Shown here: positions 55,368 to 64,000 of the stretch, piece by piece | How the letters are laid out: every line of letters begins with the position of its first letter | How positions within the stretch are numbered: the stretch's first letter is position 1 | NCBI GenBank assembly: GCA_051655155.1 | Contig: JBOFZL010000029.1 | Location: 1-64,000 of the forward strand | Reading direction: 5' to 3' | DNA from: JBOFZL01 sp051655155 | GTDB lineage: Bacteria > Bacillota > Clostridia > Peptostreptococcales > Filifactoraceae | Length of the DNA stretch: 64,000 nt | Made by a program: the position numbers and the translations under genes | The notes under the pieces: generated by a model | What the model was told of the DNA's origin: nothing | The model's database searches: none | The model's input: the letters and a program-made list of their open reading frames with translations, nothing else

Positions 55368-57727
55368 TGGAAATGAATCGCATATGGATGTTAACTTTTG
55401 CAAGAATTAAGAAAAATATTTATGCATCCCTTGTTTTTGTTTTGATGATTTCGATATCTTCATTTTTAATTACCACATCATTTTCGGTAGAAGACAGTTT
55501 TGGAATTCTATTTGATAATTTATATAAATCTACAAATAGTGCTGATTATACCGTGATATTTCCAAAATCATATGTTGATTCAAACGATGAACTGTATGAA
55601 TTTCTGAGAAAAGATATTCAAGCATCAGGCTATGAAACAGAAGATGCGTTAATTTTTTTGAAAACACCTATTTTCACAGAGAAGAGTGGAAAATTACAAG
55701 GGTCATGGATAATCAGAAATATGGATATTCCAAGGAATATTTCTAAAATAAAAATTATTGAGAGAGCAAGAGATATTTATGACAATTCTATATATGTTCC
55801 ATATATTTGTAAATCGTTGTTTGGCTTTGAATTAGGTTCTGAATTGAACTTTGAATATGGTGGAGAGGTTAAGACATTTATTATTTCAGGATTTACGGAA
55901 GATATATTATATGGGAACAAAGCATCTATAGCGTTTACAGTTACAGAAGGAATGTTTCGTGAAATGAGTGGCTATATGAGCGAGGAAGAACAATCAAAGA
56001 TTGTTCTTATAAAATCGGAGAGTTCATCGTTAAAGCAAAAATTTATACAATATATAAAAGAGGCACCTTACGCAACGGGCGTAAGTAGAGAAGAGGCTAT
56101 GTTTTCAATGTATTCTACATTGAATGTGTACAAAAAAGTTTTGTTATTTTTCTCCATGATCAATCTTGTCATTGTGTGTTTGGTTATGCATTTTAGAATT
56201 AGGGATAGTTTTTATAAAGATTACAAAGATATTGGAGTTCTAAGAGCCTTAGGATTTAGTAATAATGATATACGAAATTTATTTATTTTCCAATATGCTT
56301 TGCTAAGCGCTATAGGCACTGCCCTAGGGATGTTATTTTTTATATTATTTTCGTCAAAGATAATGCCTTCTATAACAGCTGAAACTGGCATTCAATGGCA
56401 AAACTTTTTCCATGTTGTGAGAATGGGCGAAATCATTTTTTTAAATTGGTTTATTGTTATTTTGCTTGCAACTTGTTTTACGATGATTATAAAGAAGATT
56501 AATCCGGTTGTGGCATTAAGAGGTTATAACAGTAACTTTCTTAGGAAGACGAGCCATTCATTTTTTAGCAGAATACATTTACCTTTAAATCTAGTATCAG
56601 CTATATATTTATTTTTTAGTAGAAGAAAACAGAATCTTATTATTATATTAATCATATCTATAGCAATGATGTCATCTTCGTTCTTTTTAACATTATTTAC
56701 AAATATAGTTAGAAATGAAAATGGTTTATCACAAATAAGTGGTATGGAAAAATTTGATATTGTTTTAAAATTTAAAGAAGAATCAAACTATGATAAATAT
56801 TATGATATTATTGATAATATAGATGGGGTAAAAGACGTTATAAAATCTATTGGACCAGGTGCTGGAGAACTGTTGTGTGATGATTTGACTGTTGGAAGAG
56901 TAACTGTATATAGTGACTATGATAAGATTGAAAAAATTGGATTGTATGAAGGAAGATATCCTAAACATGACAATGAAATTGCTATATCAGCAAATTTATC
57001 AAAAGAATTAGGTAAAAGTATTGGAGATGTTGTTTTTATAAGAAATGAATATACTGATAAAGAACGTGCCGAACAATTTATTGTAACAGGACTAACACAA
57101 GGTAGTTATACAGGAGGTATGGATATTTATTTCAAATTGGAAGGATTGAAAAAAATCGATCCAAGTGCATTGTGGGAGGTTCTATATCTATATTTGCCAG
57201 AGAATGCTGATGTAGAAAATGTAATTTCAGAAATAAAACTAAAAATGGGGAGCGATCTTTTATATATTGAAAACTTTAAAGAGTTATTTGATTCTCAATT
57301 TTATTCTGTGAAAATGAATATTGCATCCGTAGTTTACTTTGCACTTGGCATGAGTCTATTAATAACACTTGTTATAGTAATTTTATTAACAAAAACGGTA
57401 ATGTTGAATAATGAACATGACTTTGGAGTAATGAGAGCTATGGGGTATACGACGTACCAAATTTCTACCCAAGTTTCTATTAGCATTGTACCGATACTTC
57501 TTGCTGCTGCTGTTGTTAGCTATTTGTTATCAATATTATTTACAAATAAGATATTAGTATTGGTATTACAGGGTATGGGGGTGTATAATTTGAAATTTGA
57601 GTTGCCAAATGGATTTATAGCTTTCTATATAGTTGTAACTATTTTCTCATCATATATAATCTCCATGTTGTATTTATATAGAATGAGAAGATATTCTCCA
57701 AATTATTTTATTAAAGAAGGAGAATAA
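55361..57727 (+). CDS. ABC transporter permease with two FtsX domains
   Basis: A 788-residue permease of the MacB/LolE/BceB superfamily. It has an N-terminal membrane segment (about 18-40), a large extracellular domain (about 45-235), an FtsX domain (three segments near 255-380), a further segment and second extracellular domain (about 425-640), and a C-terminal FtsX domain (about 650-780). Each FtsX domain shows the typical DIGVLRALGFSNNDI or DFGVMRAMGYTTYQI. It probably moves, or protects against, an amphipathic compound. The true start could be the ATG at 55373 (MNRIWMLTF), as the ribosome site is unclear. Confidence 0.88.
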   Translation: MVMEMNRIWMLTFARIKKNIYASLVFVLMISISSFLITTSFSVEDSFGILFDNLYKSTNSADYTVIFPKSYVDSNDELYEFLRKDIQASGYETEDALIFLKTPIFTEKSGKLQGSWIIRNMDIPRNISKIKIIERARDIYDNSIYVPYICKSLFGFELGSELNFEYGGEVKTFIISGFTEDILYGNKASIAFTVTEGMFREMSGYMSEEEQSKIVLIKSESSSLKQKFIQYIKEAPYATGVSREEAMFSMYSTLNVYKKVLLFFSMINLVIVCLVMHFRIRDSFYKDYKDIGVLRALGFSNNDIRNLFIFQYALLSAIGTALGMLFFILFSSKIMPSITAETGIQWQNFFHVVRMGEIIFLNWFIVILLATCFTMIIKKINPVVALRGYNSNFLRKTSHSFFSRIHLPLNLVSAIYLFFSRRKQNLIIILIISIAMMSSSFFLTLFTNIVRNENGLSQISGMEKFDIVLKFKEESNYDKYYDIIDNIDGVKDVIKSIGPGAGELLCDDLTVGRVTVYSDYDKIEKIGLYEGRYPKHDNEIAISANLSKELGKSIGDVVFIRNEYTDKERAEQFIVTGLTQGSYTGGMDIYFKLEGLKKIDPSALWEVLYLYLPENADVENVISEIKLKMGSDLLYIENFKELFDSQFYSVKMNIASVVYFALGMSLLITLVIVILLTKTVMLNNEHDFGVMRAMGYTTYQISTQVSISIVPILLAAAVVSYLLSILFTNKILVLVLQGMGVYNLKFELPNGFIAFYIVVTIFSSYIISMLYLYRMRRYSPNYFIKEGE

Positions 57728-57764
57728 TTAAATTAACTCATTGTAAAATGAAATTGAAGGGTAG

Positions 57765-58546
57765 ATTGTAAAATCAAATTGAACACATAAAAAAATCCAT
57801 AGTAGATGGATTTCTGTTAGAATATGTTCCCTAAGCATCTAATCCCTTGTACAAAAACCATCTACAATATGTTTTGGAAGGGGGCATTGCCACTAACGCT
57901 GTTTGAGATGCCAGAGCTTTTAGGAAGAAGAAAGCGAGGCAAGGTACGTGTTGAAAGCGAATTAATAGCACGATTATCGATTTACGCCCTAAAGAGGTTG
58001 AAGATAGAACACAGTTTGGTCATTGGGAAGCAGATACTGTAATCGGTAAGAAGAGAAAGAATGAAGCAGTTGTTTTTTCCATTGTCGAGAGACTTACTGG
58101 ATACTATCTTTGCCTTAGAATTGCCGGAAAAACCACACATGCTATCTCTAATGCCATGAGATATCTTCATGATGATTATGGTCATTGCTTTTCTCAAGTT
58201 TTCAACACTATTACCAGTGATAACGGCAGTGAGTTTGCTTCATTCTCTGATACGGAAGGTTATGGTTCGCAAATTTATTTTGCTCATCCTTATTCTTCTT
58301 GGGAACGACCTGTTAATGAGAGAACAAATCGTATGCTACGCCGATTTATCCCTAAAGGTACTTCTATTAACGACTACACACATGAACAGATATTATCTTT
58401 TGCTGATCAAATAAATGATATGCCTCGTAGACGCCTTGGATATCCCACTCCAGCTGAGCTATTTGATGTGTATCTTGATAAGATTTACAAGTTATAAATT
58501 CATATTGGACATTATTCTGGCTATGTGTTCAATTTGATATTGCAAT
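57765..58546 (+). mobile_element. IS30-family insertion sequence remnant
   Basis: Terminal repeats sharing ATCAAATTGAACACATA bound 782 bases (57765-57789 and inverted at 58522-58546). A near copy of the left end also occurs at 57740-57758. Inside, transposase pieces are in two frames: LFEMPELLGRRKRGKVRVES (to about 57955), then IIDLRPKEVEDRTQFGHWEA, TSDNGSEFASF, WERPVNERTNRMLRRFIPKG and a stop at 58497. The DDE motifs in the second frame are recognisable, but the N-terminal helix-turn-helix is deleted and the frame is shifted, so it is inactive on its own. Confidence 0.78.
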
Positions 58547-58579
58547 TTAGGAAAAAAATAGATTAATACTATTTTTGAA

Positions 58580-58613
58580 GCGATTAAGATAAAAAACCTT
58601 AGTCGCTTTTTTG
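58580..58613 (+). terminator. Intrinsic terminator
   Basis: GCGATTAAG (58580-58588) pairs with CTTAGTCGC (58598-58606), with one G-U pair, then seven T. Before the IS30 insertion it may have ended the ABC transporter operon. Confidence 0.8.
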
Positions 58614-58644
58614 TTGCCACGAAACATATAAGGGGCAATTAAAA

Positions 58645-58808
58645 ATGCAAAAAGAAAAAACATTATTCCCCTCAGACGAAAGCCTGCTTAAAATGCTGTA
58701 CCTGCCACAGTGGATATCACGAAAAAGTGGAGCGACCACAGGCCGGATTGGGGTGTAATACACTCTTAATTAGAGATTTACTTTGAAGAACGCTTGGCAG
58801 ACTATTAA
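58645..58808 (+). mobile_element. IS256-family transposase C-terminal fragment
   Basis: The start reads LFPSDESLLKMLYL. After a one-base shift it continues TVDITKKWSDHRPDWGVIHS, then TAA and LEIYFEERLADY, ending at 58808. This is the conserved end of IS256-type transposases. A 9-bp hairpin (AATAAAACC/GGTTTTATT, 58807-58838) follows. The remaining stretch 58809-59194 has short hairpins but nothing I can assign. Confidence 0.65.
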
Positions 58809-59194
58809 TAAAACCGGTCAAAATCAACTGGTTTTATTGACGTGCCAAAAAACAGCTTTATTATGCAGATAAGGGTAGAAGCCTGAAATAACGGTTCTGC
58901 CCTTGCATAACTATCAACATATCTTATGTCAGTTTTTTATGTTTACACAAAACTTGAAGCTCTCTCTAGGCGGTATCCTTGAATATTTTATTTCTACACA
59001 ATTTCTGCTATGTAACTTTCTTCTCATACCTATAACACCATGAACGTCCATTTTGCCAAACTTTCACAAAGAAAAAACGCTGCAATTGCAAAAAGATTAC
59101 AACGTTTCTTTGGTCGGCTAATTGTTTTCTTATTTTTCCCTATTACATTCTACTGTTCACCTTTAGTTTTAGATATGAATATACATATCATTTA

Positions 59195-59374
59195 GAGGTA
59201 TTTGTAAGATTTTATACATCAGTGGGAGAGTATGGAGCTGCTGATTGTAAAAGATATATTCGCAATTTTCTGATTTGAATAGAGCTGAGAAGCTTGATCC
59301 AAGAACGGGTATACGTTCTGCACAAAATAATTGGGACTTTTGTACACTTTTACCTGAGTGTTTTCGTCAGATTA
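59195..59374 (+). pseudogene. Catalase gene fragment (decayed second katA)
   Basis: The stretch closely matches katA codons for [20 protein letters not shown], then skips about 80 bases. It resumes at [20 protein letters not shown] and runs to PECFHQI. Frameshifts and changes make it non-coding. It is followed directly by a decayed relative of the gene that lies two genes after katA. Confidence 0.75.
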
Positions 59375-59378
59375 ATCT

Positions 59379-59681
59379 CACCTACTGCCAAGGATAGTAG
59401 CAGATATTACAGGTGATATAGATAGGTACCAAAGCTTAATGGGGATAGGCAAGATGGTAACCTCGATAACTATGGCTTTAGTTTATGTAGAGTTTCTTTT
59501 TAAATGAAAGGAATAGGAGTCATGGGATTATTTGCAAGTGTAGATAATTTATTTTAAGGTAGGAAGTATAGTAATAGCTATATAGTTAAGTTTTGGGTTT
59601 TATATTCCGATTGTATTTTGGGTTCATAAAAAGTAAAAATTAGTAATGCTTATATTGACTAAGGCTATAGCGTATGTATAG
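59379..59681 (+). pseudogene. Decayed relative of the katA-operon membrane protein gene
   Basis: The frame reads HLLPRIVADITGDIDRYQSL, then MGIGKMVTSITMALVYVEF, matching HLVPRMAAAITGNSEKYRRA and ALGKLLTSITMTLFYLLL of the protein at 45374-46021. After stops and deletions it resumes SFGFYIPIVFWVHKK against SFAFYIPVVLWVHKN and ends near 59681. The degree of change implies an older duplicate, not a recent copy. Confidence 0.72.
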
Positions 59682-59726
59682 TAACTAGAGGCCCTAAATT
59701 GACGGGATAAATGATTAATAAATTAT

Positions 59727-59780
59727 AAAACTCCAACATATAAATTGCCAATAAATTTGGAATTTATGTGTTGGAGTTTT
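59727..59780. terminator. Bidirectional terminator
   Basis: A long stem with a perfect 12-bp outer part (59727-59738 with 59769-59780) and AT-rich inner pairing; it serves the minus-strand phosphoesterase gene. Confidence 0.85.
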
Positions 59781-59797
59781 TCATTAAACAATATATT

Positions 59798-60592
59798 TTA
59801 TTTCCATTTATCCATATATCTATACTCTCCAGTTTCTATCTCTTTTTTATAGTACTCTTTTTCAGGCATATTTGAGTTATCAGCATCTTTAATTGCTTGA
59901 GCAGTATCGTAGGCTACTTCTTCTAAAGAGATTTTAATAATTCTACCTGTAGAGCTTTCGATAACGTAGTGGTTGGGATCTAAAGGTTTAAGTTGTATAC
60001 TGGCTTTTGATTCATAAACTTCTTCATTTCCCTCTAGTATAATATATTTTGAATTATTACCATCTAATGGATTTCCTATGCTACCGGTATTTGCTAATAT
60101 AGCATGGTGATTAAGTTGTTCGATAAAGCTATAGTGAATATCACCATATATTGCTAAATCGGGGATAATTTCATCTTCTATAGGAGAAAAAAGTTCTAAT
60201 TTATGTTCTGTTGCAAATTTTTGATGAGTACGTTTATAAACATTTTCAGGGTGAGCATGAAAGGCGGATATTCTAAAACCTGCCATATTAAAACTTATAT
60301 GATATGGTAATGTTTTAAGATAATCATAGGATTCATGGCTTATATGTTCTCTATACCAATCTATTGGTAATTCATGGACAGGGGAGTAAAGCAAAAAGTC
60401 ATCCCAATTTCCAAGGATATTTTTATCGCAGTTTTCCCTTATAATTTTCATAGCTTCTTCTGGATTGGGACCCTTTCCTACTATATCCCCAAGGCAGTAG
60501 ATTTTATCAATTTTTTTTTCTTTTATATCTTTTAAGACCGCAGTTAAAGCAGGTATGTTTCCATGTATATCAGATATTAATGCTATTTTCAT
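59798..60592 (-). CDS. Calcineurin-like metallophosphoesterase
   Basis: A 264-residue phosphoesterase of the YfcE/MJ0936-like group. The metal-binding motifs are ISDIHGNIPAL (about 6-16), CLGDIVGKGPNPEE (about 34-47), GNWDDF, the HAHPENV block and YGDIHYSF. A C-terminal extension of about 60 residues is acidic. Such enzymes cleave phosphodiesters or nucleotides; the substrate is unknown. AGGAGG lies just before the ATG. It is divergent from the FMN riboswitch transcript. Confidence 0.87.
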   Translation of the reverse strand: MKIALISDIHGNIPALTAVLKDIKEKKIDKIYCLGDIVGKGPNPEEAMKIIRENCDKNILGNWDDFLLYSPVHELPIDWYREHISHESYDYLKTLPYHISFNMAGFRISAFHAHPENVYKRTHQKFATEHKLELFSPIEDEIIPDLAIYGDIHYSFIEQLNHHAILANTGSIGNPLDGNNSKYIILEGNEEVYESKASIQLKPLDPNHYVIESSTGRIIKISLEEVAYDTAQAIKDADNSNMPEKEYYKKEIETGEYRYMDKWK

Positions 60593-60675
60593 AAGAACCT
60601 CCTTTTTATATTAGTTTATCATATTTTTATATTGACGGATATGTAATATTATTTTATAATGAAATTAAATTAAAT

Positions 60676-60783
60676 ATCTTCAGGGCAGGGTGCAATTCCC
60701 GACCGGTGGTATAGTCCACGAGCCGAAAGGCTGAGCTTGTGTAATTCAAGCACCGACAGTAAAGTCTGGATGGAAGAAGAAAA
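60676..60783 (+). promoter_or_regulatory. FMN riboswitch (RFN element)
   Basis: The conserved RFN blocks occur in order: TTCAGGGCAGGGTG (60679-60692), ATTCCCGACCGGTGGTA, the AGCCGAAAGGCT hairpin, CACCGACAGTAAAGTC and GGATGGAAGAAGA. It binds FMN and shuts down the downstream gene when flavin is plentiful. A terminator hairpin at 60811-60840 is the expression platform. Confidence 0.95.
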
Positions 60784-60810
60784 TAGCTGATTGTGGTTTT
60801 GTTTTATTGT

Positions 60811-60840
60811 CCTGAGATATGTTTCTTGGGCTTTTTTTTT
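60811..60840 (+). terminator. Riboswitch-controlled terminator
   Basis: CCTGAGA (60811-60817) pairs with TCTTGGG (60824-60830), two G-U pairs, followed by nine T (60832-60840). It lies between the FMN aptamer and ribU. Confidence 0.8.
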
Positions 60841-60887
60841 GCAAGAAACATTATACTCCCAATCAGTTTTTAATTTAAGGAGGAATT

Positions 60888-61469
60888 ATGAAAAAAACAA
60901 AAACAAATGTTATGGTAAAGACTGCTATACTTGCTGTATTGGCGTATATTATTATGTTCTTGGAGATACCATTACCACCATTTCCACCATTTTTAAAGTT
61001 AGATTTATCGGATATACCTGCAATAATAGGAGGGTTTGCGTTAGGGCCTATAGCAGGAATAATGATAGAACTCATAAAAAATCTACTACACTTTGTTATT
61101 CAAACTTCAACAGCTGGAGTAGGAGAATTAGGTAACTTTATAGTAGGTTCAAGTTTTGTTGTAATAGCTACAAGTTTTTATAAGAGAAATCACAGTAAAA
61201 AAGGAGCTGTAGTAGGATGCTTAATAGCTACAATTGGTATGGCAGTAGTTGGAGCTGTAGTTAATAGATTTATGTTACTACCTTTTTATGCGAATATAAT
61301 GCCAATAGAAAGTATTATAGCAATGGGTTCACAATTTTCTAGCAGAATAAAAGATTTAACAACAATGTCAATATACCTAATAGCTCCTTTTAACTTAATT
61401 AAAGGGTGCGTTATATCACTAGTTACAATATTGATATATAAAAAAGTTTCACCATTAATAAAAAATTAA
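60888..61469 (+). CDS. ribU: Riboflavin ECF transporter, S component
   Basis: A 193-residue membrane protein with six hydrophobic segments that binds riboflavin outside and passes it through the ECF energising module, which is encoded elsewhere. The typical N-terminal block EIPLPPFPPFLKLDLSDIPA (about 25-44) and the GFALGPIAGIMIELIKNLLH region are present. AAGGAGG precedes the ATG. The FMN riboswitch upstream supports the assignment independently. Confidence 0.94.
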   Translation: MKKTKTNVMVKTAILAVLAYIIMFLEIPLPPFPPFLKLDLSDIPAIIGGFALGPIAGIMIELIKNLLHFVIQTSTAGVGELGNFIVGSSFVVIATSFYKRNHSKKGAVVGCLIATIGMAVVGAVVNRFMLLPFYANIMPIESIIAMGSQFSSRIKDLTTMSIYLIAPFNLIKGCVISLVTILIYKKVSPLIKN

Positions 61470-61484
61470 GATTTTACTGTCCAA

Positions 61485-61526
61485 TAATAGCTCTGGCTCT
61501 TTCAAAAAGCCAGGGCTTATTTTTTG
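61485..61526 (+). terminator. Terminator after ribU
   Basis: AGCTCTGGCT (61489-61498) pairs with AGCCAGGGCT (61508-61517) with one G-U pair, flanked by AATA/TATT and a T tail. Confidence 0.88.
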
Positions 61527-61703
61527 TTTCCCAAATTAATTTTAGATTTTAGAAGGGAAATGATTTAATAAGATTAAAAGGTTTTAAGTAGGTAATGATA
61601 TTGGATTATACAAAAGAAAATTTACAGAAATAAAACTTATAAAAAGCTTGTCAAAATTAGAAAATTTTGGTAAGGTGATAAATAAAAGATGGGAGAAAAG
61701 ACT

Positions 61704-62225
61704 ATGTCTAAACTAAAACTAGAAGAAGACTTTATAATTAGACCTACAAGGCCATCAGATGCAGAGGGGATTAATGAGATAAGAAGGATGAGGGGTGCTA
61801 TGGAAACTGTTATGGGCATTCCTTCTGAAAGGATAAGTAGTTCAGAAAGCTTTATCGCTAGCATGGACTCTAGTATTCATCATTTTGTTGCCATAGAAAA
61901 GAATACAGGGATTATAATAGGTTGTGCAGGTCTTCATACCAGCAAACTGGGAAGAACAAGGAATAATGGGGAAATTGGAATTATGATCCATACTGCTTAT
62001 CAATCAAAGGGTGTAGGAAGAGCTCTTATGGATGTTTTAATTGATGTAGCGGATAATTTTTTAATGCTCCATAGAGTAGAGTTAGATGTTTATAGCGATA
62101 ATGAGAAGGCTATAAGGCTTTATAAATCTTTGGGATTTGAAATAGAAGGAGAGAAGCGTGAAGCTGTTATAAAAAATGGAAAATATTGTAATGTATATGT
62201 AATGGGAAGAATCTTAGCGAATTAA
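61704..62225 (+). CDS. GNAT-family N-acetyltransferase
   Basis: A 173-residue acetyltransferase. The N-terminal strand FIIRPTRPSDAEGINEIR leads to the acetyl-CoA-binding motif HTAYQSKGVGRALMDVLID (about 93-111; Q/RxxGxG/A) and ends with the KSLGFEIEGEKREAVIKNG block found in YhhY/RimI-like enzymes. The substrate is unknown. I start at the ATG at 61704, because GGGAGAA lies between it and an ATG five codons upstream. It lies 13 bases before coaX, so it may share an operon with it. Confidence 0.85.
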   Translation: MSKLKLEEDFIIRPTRPSDAEGINEIRRMRGAMETVMGIPSERISSSESFIASMDSSIHHFVAIEKNTGIIIGCAGLHTSKLGRTRNNGEIGIMIHTAYQSKGVGRALMDVLIDVADNFLMLHRVELDVYSDNEKAIRLYKSLGFEIEGEKREAVIKNGKYCNVYVMGRILAN

Positions 62226-62238
62226 TGGAGGAATAAAT

Positions 62239-63009
62239 ATGTTAATGGTATTTGATGTAGGCAATACTAATATGGTTTTTGGTACTTATAAGGGAGAGGA
62301 ACTTACATCAAGTTTTAGAATAGGTACAGATAAAAGTAAAACTTCAGATGAGTATGGAGTTATTATTAAGGAGCTATTAAGTACGGAAGATATAATGTTA
62401 AAGGATATAAAAGCAGTTATAATTTCTAGTGTTGTCCCAGAGGTTATGCATTCTTTAGAGAATTTTTCGGCTAAATTTTGCAAATGTAGACCTATGATTG
62501 TAGGGGCAGGGATTAAGACGGGTATTAACATAAAGGCTGAGAATCCTCAACAAGTAGGGGCAGATAGAGTAGTGAATGCGGTTGCAGCAATGGCAAAGTA
62601 TAAGCCACCTCTTATTATAATAGATTTTGGAACGGCAACGACGTTTTGTGCTGTGGATAGTGAAGGAAATTATCTAGGAGGTGCAATAGCACCAGGTGTT
62701 AAGATAGGTGCTGATGCGTTGTTTCAAAAAGCTTCTAAACTTCATAAGATAGAATTGGTTACACCTAAGTTTGCTATAGGGAAAAATACTACACTTGCTA
62801 TGCAATCAGGAATAATATATGGTTACGCAGGACTTGTAGAAAAGATGGTGTCTATGATGAAGTCGGAACTTAGAGAAGAAGAAGTTACCGTAATTGCAAC
62901 TGGTGGATTAGCAGGGCTTATATGTCAAGAGACAAAGGTTGTAGATGCTATAGAAAGAAATCTTACGCTAGAAGGTTTAAGAATAATTTATAATAGGAAT
63001 GTGGAATAA
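62239..63009 (+). CDS. coaX: Type III pantothenate kinase
   Basis: Phosphorylates pantothenate, the first step to coenzyme A. The 256-residue ASKHA-fold enzyme has FDVGNTNMVFGTY (about 4-16), GADRVVNAVAA (about 108-118), IIIDFGTATTFCAVD (about 126-140) and GGAIAPGVKIGADALF. The type III form lacks feedback by CoA in known cases. GGAGG precedes the ATG. It overlaps dus by one base. Confidence 0.95.
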   Translation: MLMVFDVGNTNMVFGTYKGEELTSSFRIGTDKSKTSDEYGVIIKELLSTEDIMLKDIKAVIISSVVPEVMHSLENFSAKFCKCRPMIVGAGIKTGINIKAENPQQVGADRVVNAVAAMAKYKPPLIIIDFGTATTFCAVDSEGNYLGGAIAPGVKIGADALFQKASKLHKIELVTPKFAIGKNTTLAMQSGIIYGYAGLVEKMVSMMKSELREEEVTVIATGGLAGLICQETKVVDAIERNLTLEGLRIIYNRNVE

Positions 63010-63980
63010 TGCTAATAGGTAATTTTGAAACTGGAGGAAATGTATATTTAGCACCGATGGCAGGGGTAACAGACCTGCCTTTTCGTGTTATGTGCAGAAG
63101 GTATGGGGCAGATATGTCTTATACAGAGATGATAAATAGTAAGGCTTTGTGCTTTCATGATATCAACACTAAGAAAATGTTGGAGGTTCATAGGGAAGAA
63201 GGACTTGTGGCAGTTCAGATATTTGGCAATGACCCTGAATACATGGCAGAAGCAACTAGAATTATATCAGGGTTAAATAGGTTTTCTGTGATAGATATAA
63301 ATATGGGTTGTCCTGCACCTAAAATAGTAAAAAATAACGAAGGTTCAGCACTAATGAAAGATATAAAACTTGCCTCAAAAATAATAAAAGCAGTAAAGAT
63401 TAATGCAAAAGTTCCGATAACTGTTAAATTCCGTAAGGGGTGGGATGAAAATTCCATAAATGCTGTGGATTTTGGGCTTATGGCAGAAGCTAGTGGGGCA
63501 GATGCAGTTACAGTACATGGAAGGACAAGAGAACAATATTATAGTGGAAATGCAGATTGGGATATAATAAGAAAGGTAAAAAGTAAATTAAGTATACCGG
63601 TTATAGGAAATGGAGACATATTTTCTGTAGAAAAGGCAAAAGAAATTTTTGAACAAACGGGAGTAGATGGATTCATGATAGGAAGAGGAGCTCAGGGGAA
63701 CCCATTTATTTTTAGAGAGATAAAGTCATTTGAAGAAAGTGGGAAAATTCCTAAGATGCCAAGTGAATCAGAAAAAATATCTGCTTGCCTTAATCACTAT
63801 GAACTTGCAATTAAATTTAAAGGTGAAGATAAAGGGGTCAAAGAAATGAGAAAACATATAGGTTGGTATCTTAAGGGGCTTCAAGGATGTGCAAAGCTTA
63901 AGGATCAGATAAATCACATGAAAACCTCTAATGAAGTAAGGTTATTACTAAAGGAGTATTTTTTACAGCTAAGTCAATGA
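63009..63980 (+). CDS. dus: tRNA-dihydrouridine synthase
   Basis: Reduces uridines in tRNA with FMN. The 323-residue TIM-barrel enzyme has the N-terminal APMAGVTDLPFRVMCRRYGA (about 14-33), the active Cys in DINMGCPAPKIVKNNEGSAL (about 102), the KFRKGWD and VHGRTREQYYSGNADW segments, and an FMN-binding GNGDIFS and GRGAQGNP. It matches the DusB/NifR3 group common in Bacillota. It is coupled to coaX. The stop is 20 bases before the window end. Confidence 0.94.
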   Translation: MLIGNFETGGNVYLAPMAGVTDLPFRVMCRRYGADMSYTEMINSKALCFHDINTKKMLEVHREEGLVAVQIFGNDPEYMAEATRIISGLNRFSVIDINMGCPAPKIVKNNEGSALMKDIKLASKIIKAVKINAKVPITVKFRKGWDENSINAVDFGLMAEASGADAVTVHGRTREQYYSGNADWDIIRKVKSKLSIPVIGNGDIFSVEKAKEIFEQTGVDGFMIGRGAQGNPFIFREIKSFEESGKIPKMPSESEKISACLNHYELAIKFKGEDKGVKEMRKHIGWYLKGLQGCAKLKDQINHMKTSNEVRLLLKEYFLQLSQ

Positions 63981-64000
63981 GTAGAAAGGGTTGACAGCTA

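Noticed and set aside
46801..59700. Prophage or conjugative element
   Set aside because: Only IS remnants and broken genes were seen; there are no phage structural, packaging, relaxase or mating-pair genes.
60791..61135. 114-codon plus-strand frame
   Set aside because: It runs through the riboswitch terminator and the start of ribU in another frame; ribU is certain.
63991..63996. TTGACA at the window end as a promoter
   Set aside because: The -10 box would lie outside the window, so it cannot be judged.

Overview
The window is AT-rich DNA from an anaerobic, low-GC member of the Bacillota, most likely class Clostridia. The signs are AGGAGG-type ribosome sites with occasional TTG and GTG starts, U-tailed terminators after most units, a class III (oxygen-sensitive) ribonucleotide reductase, a ferredoxin-linked 2-oxoacid oxidoreductase, an FMN riboswitch before a RibU transporter, and a CoaX/Dus pair. 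I cannot name the genus. There are no rRNA or tRNA genes and I saw no CRISPR array.

Layout. 1-1063: end of an ABC-2 type transporter. 1253-11784: one complete branched-chain amino acid operon, ilvB-ilvN-ilvC-ilvD-ilvA-leuA-leuC-leuD-leuB. It is preceded by two tandem copies of a leader peptide rich in Ile/Leu/Val, each followed by its own intrinsic terminator. 12103-22978: housekeeping and envelope genes (secreted protein, LysE-type exporter, an orphan pair of sorbitol-PTS IIA/IIB genes, cardiolipin synthase, YaaA, ZIP transporter, RluF, CDP-alcohol phosphatidyltransferase, HAD phosphatase, aminotransferase, polysaccharide deacetylase).

23151-33771: a type I restriction-modification island (half-size S, HsdM, HsdS, HsdR and a YgjP-like metalloprotease). 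Between hsdM and hsdS sits a cassette of a zinc-ribbon protein, a 264-residue protein with a hydrophobic tail, a TIR-domain protein of the PCTIR/CAP12 type and a small membrane protein. HsdM, HsdS, HsdR and the TIR gene are open. Several small accessory frames are broken by frameshifts or in-frame stops. A decayed serine recombinase follows (34269-35450).

35640-46021: a second polysaccharide deacetylase; a 2-oxoacid (branched-chain type) ferredoxin oxidoreductase operon with a P-loop ATPase; nrdD-nrdG under a pair of NrdR-box-like sites; and catalase with two membrane-protein genes under a PerR-box-like site. 46078-52100: a debris field with a broken MsrB-type gene, an IS3 remnant, cut-off secreted-protein genes, a lipoprotein/XRE/membrane-protein operon with a frameshift, and an internally deleted IS481-like element with both ends.

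52381-57727: a two-component system followed by an ABC transporter of the antimicrobial-peptide or lipid-handling type. Direct repeats in helical phase lie upstream of the ABC promoter. 57765-59681: IS30 and IS256 remnants and a decayed second copy of the catalase/membrane-protein region. 59798-63980: metallophosphoesterase, FMN riboswitch-ribU, GNAT acetyltransferase, coaX and dus.

Working together: the ilv-leu operon makes Ile, Leu and Val, and the vor-type operon can interconvert their oxoacids and acyl-CoAs. The katA/msr/nrd block concerns oxygen stress and anaerobic DNA synthesis. The most unusual regulatory feature is the tandem attenuator of the ilv operon. The most unusual gene content is the TIR cassette inside the restriction locus.
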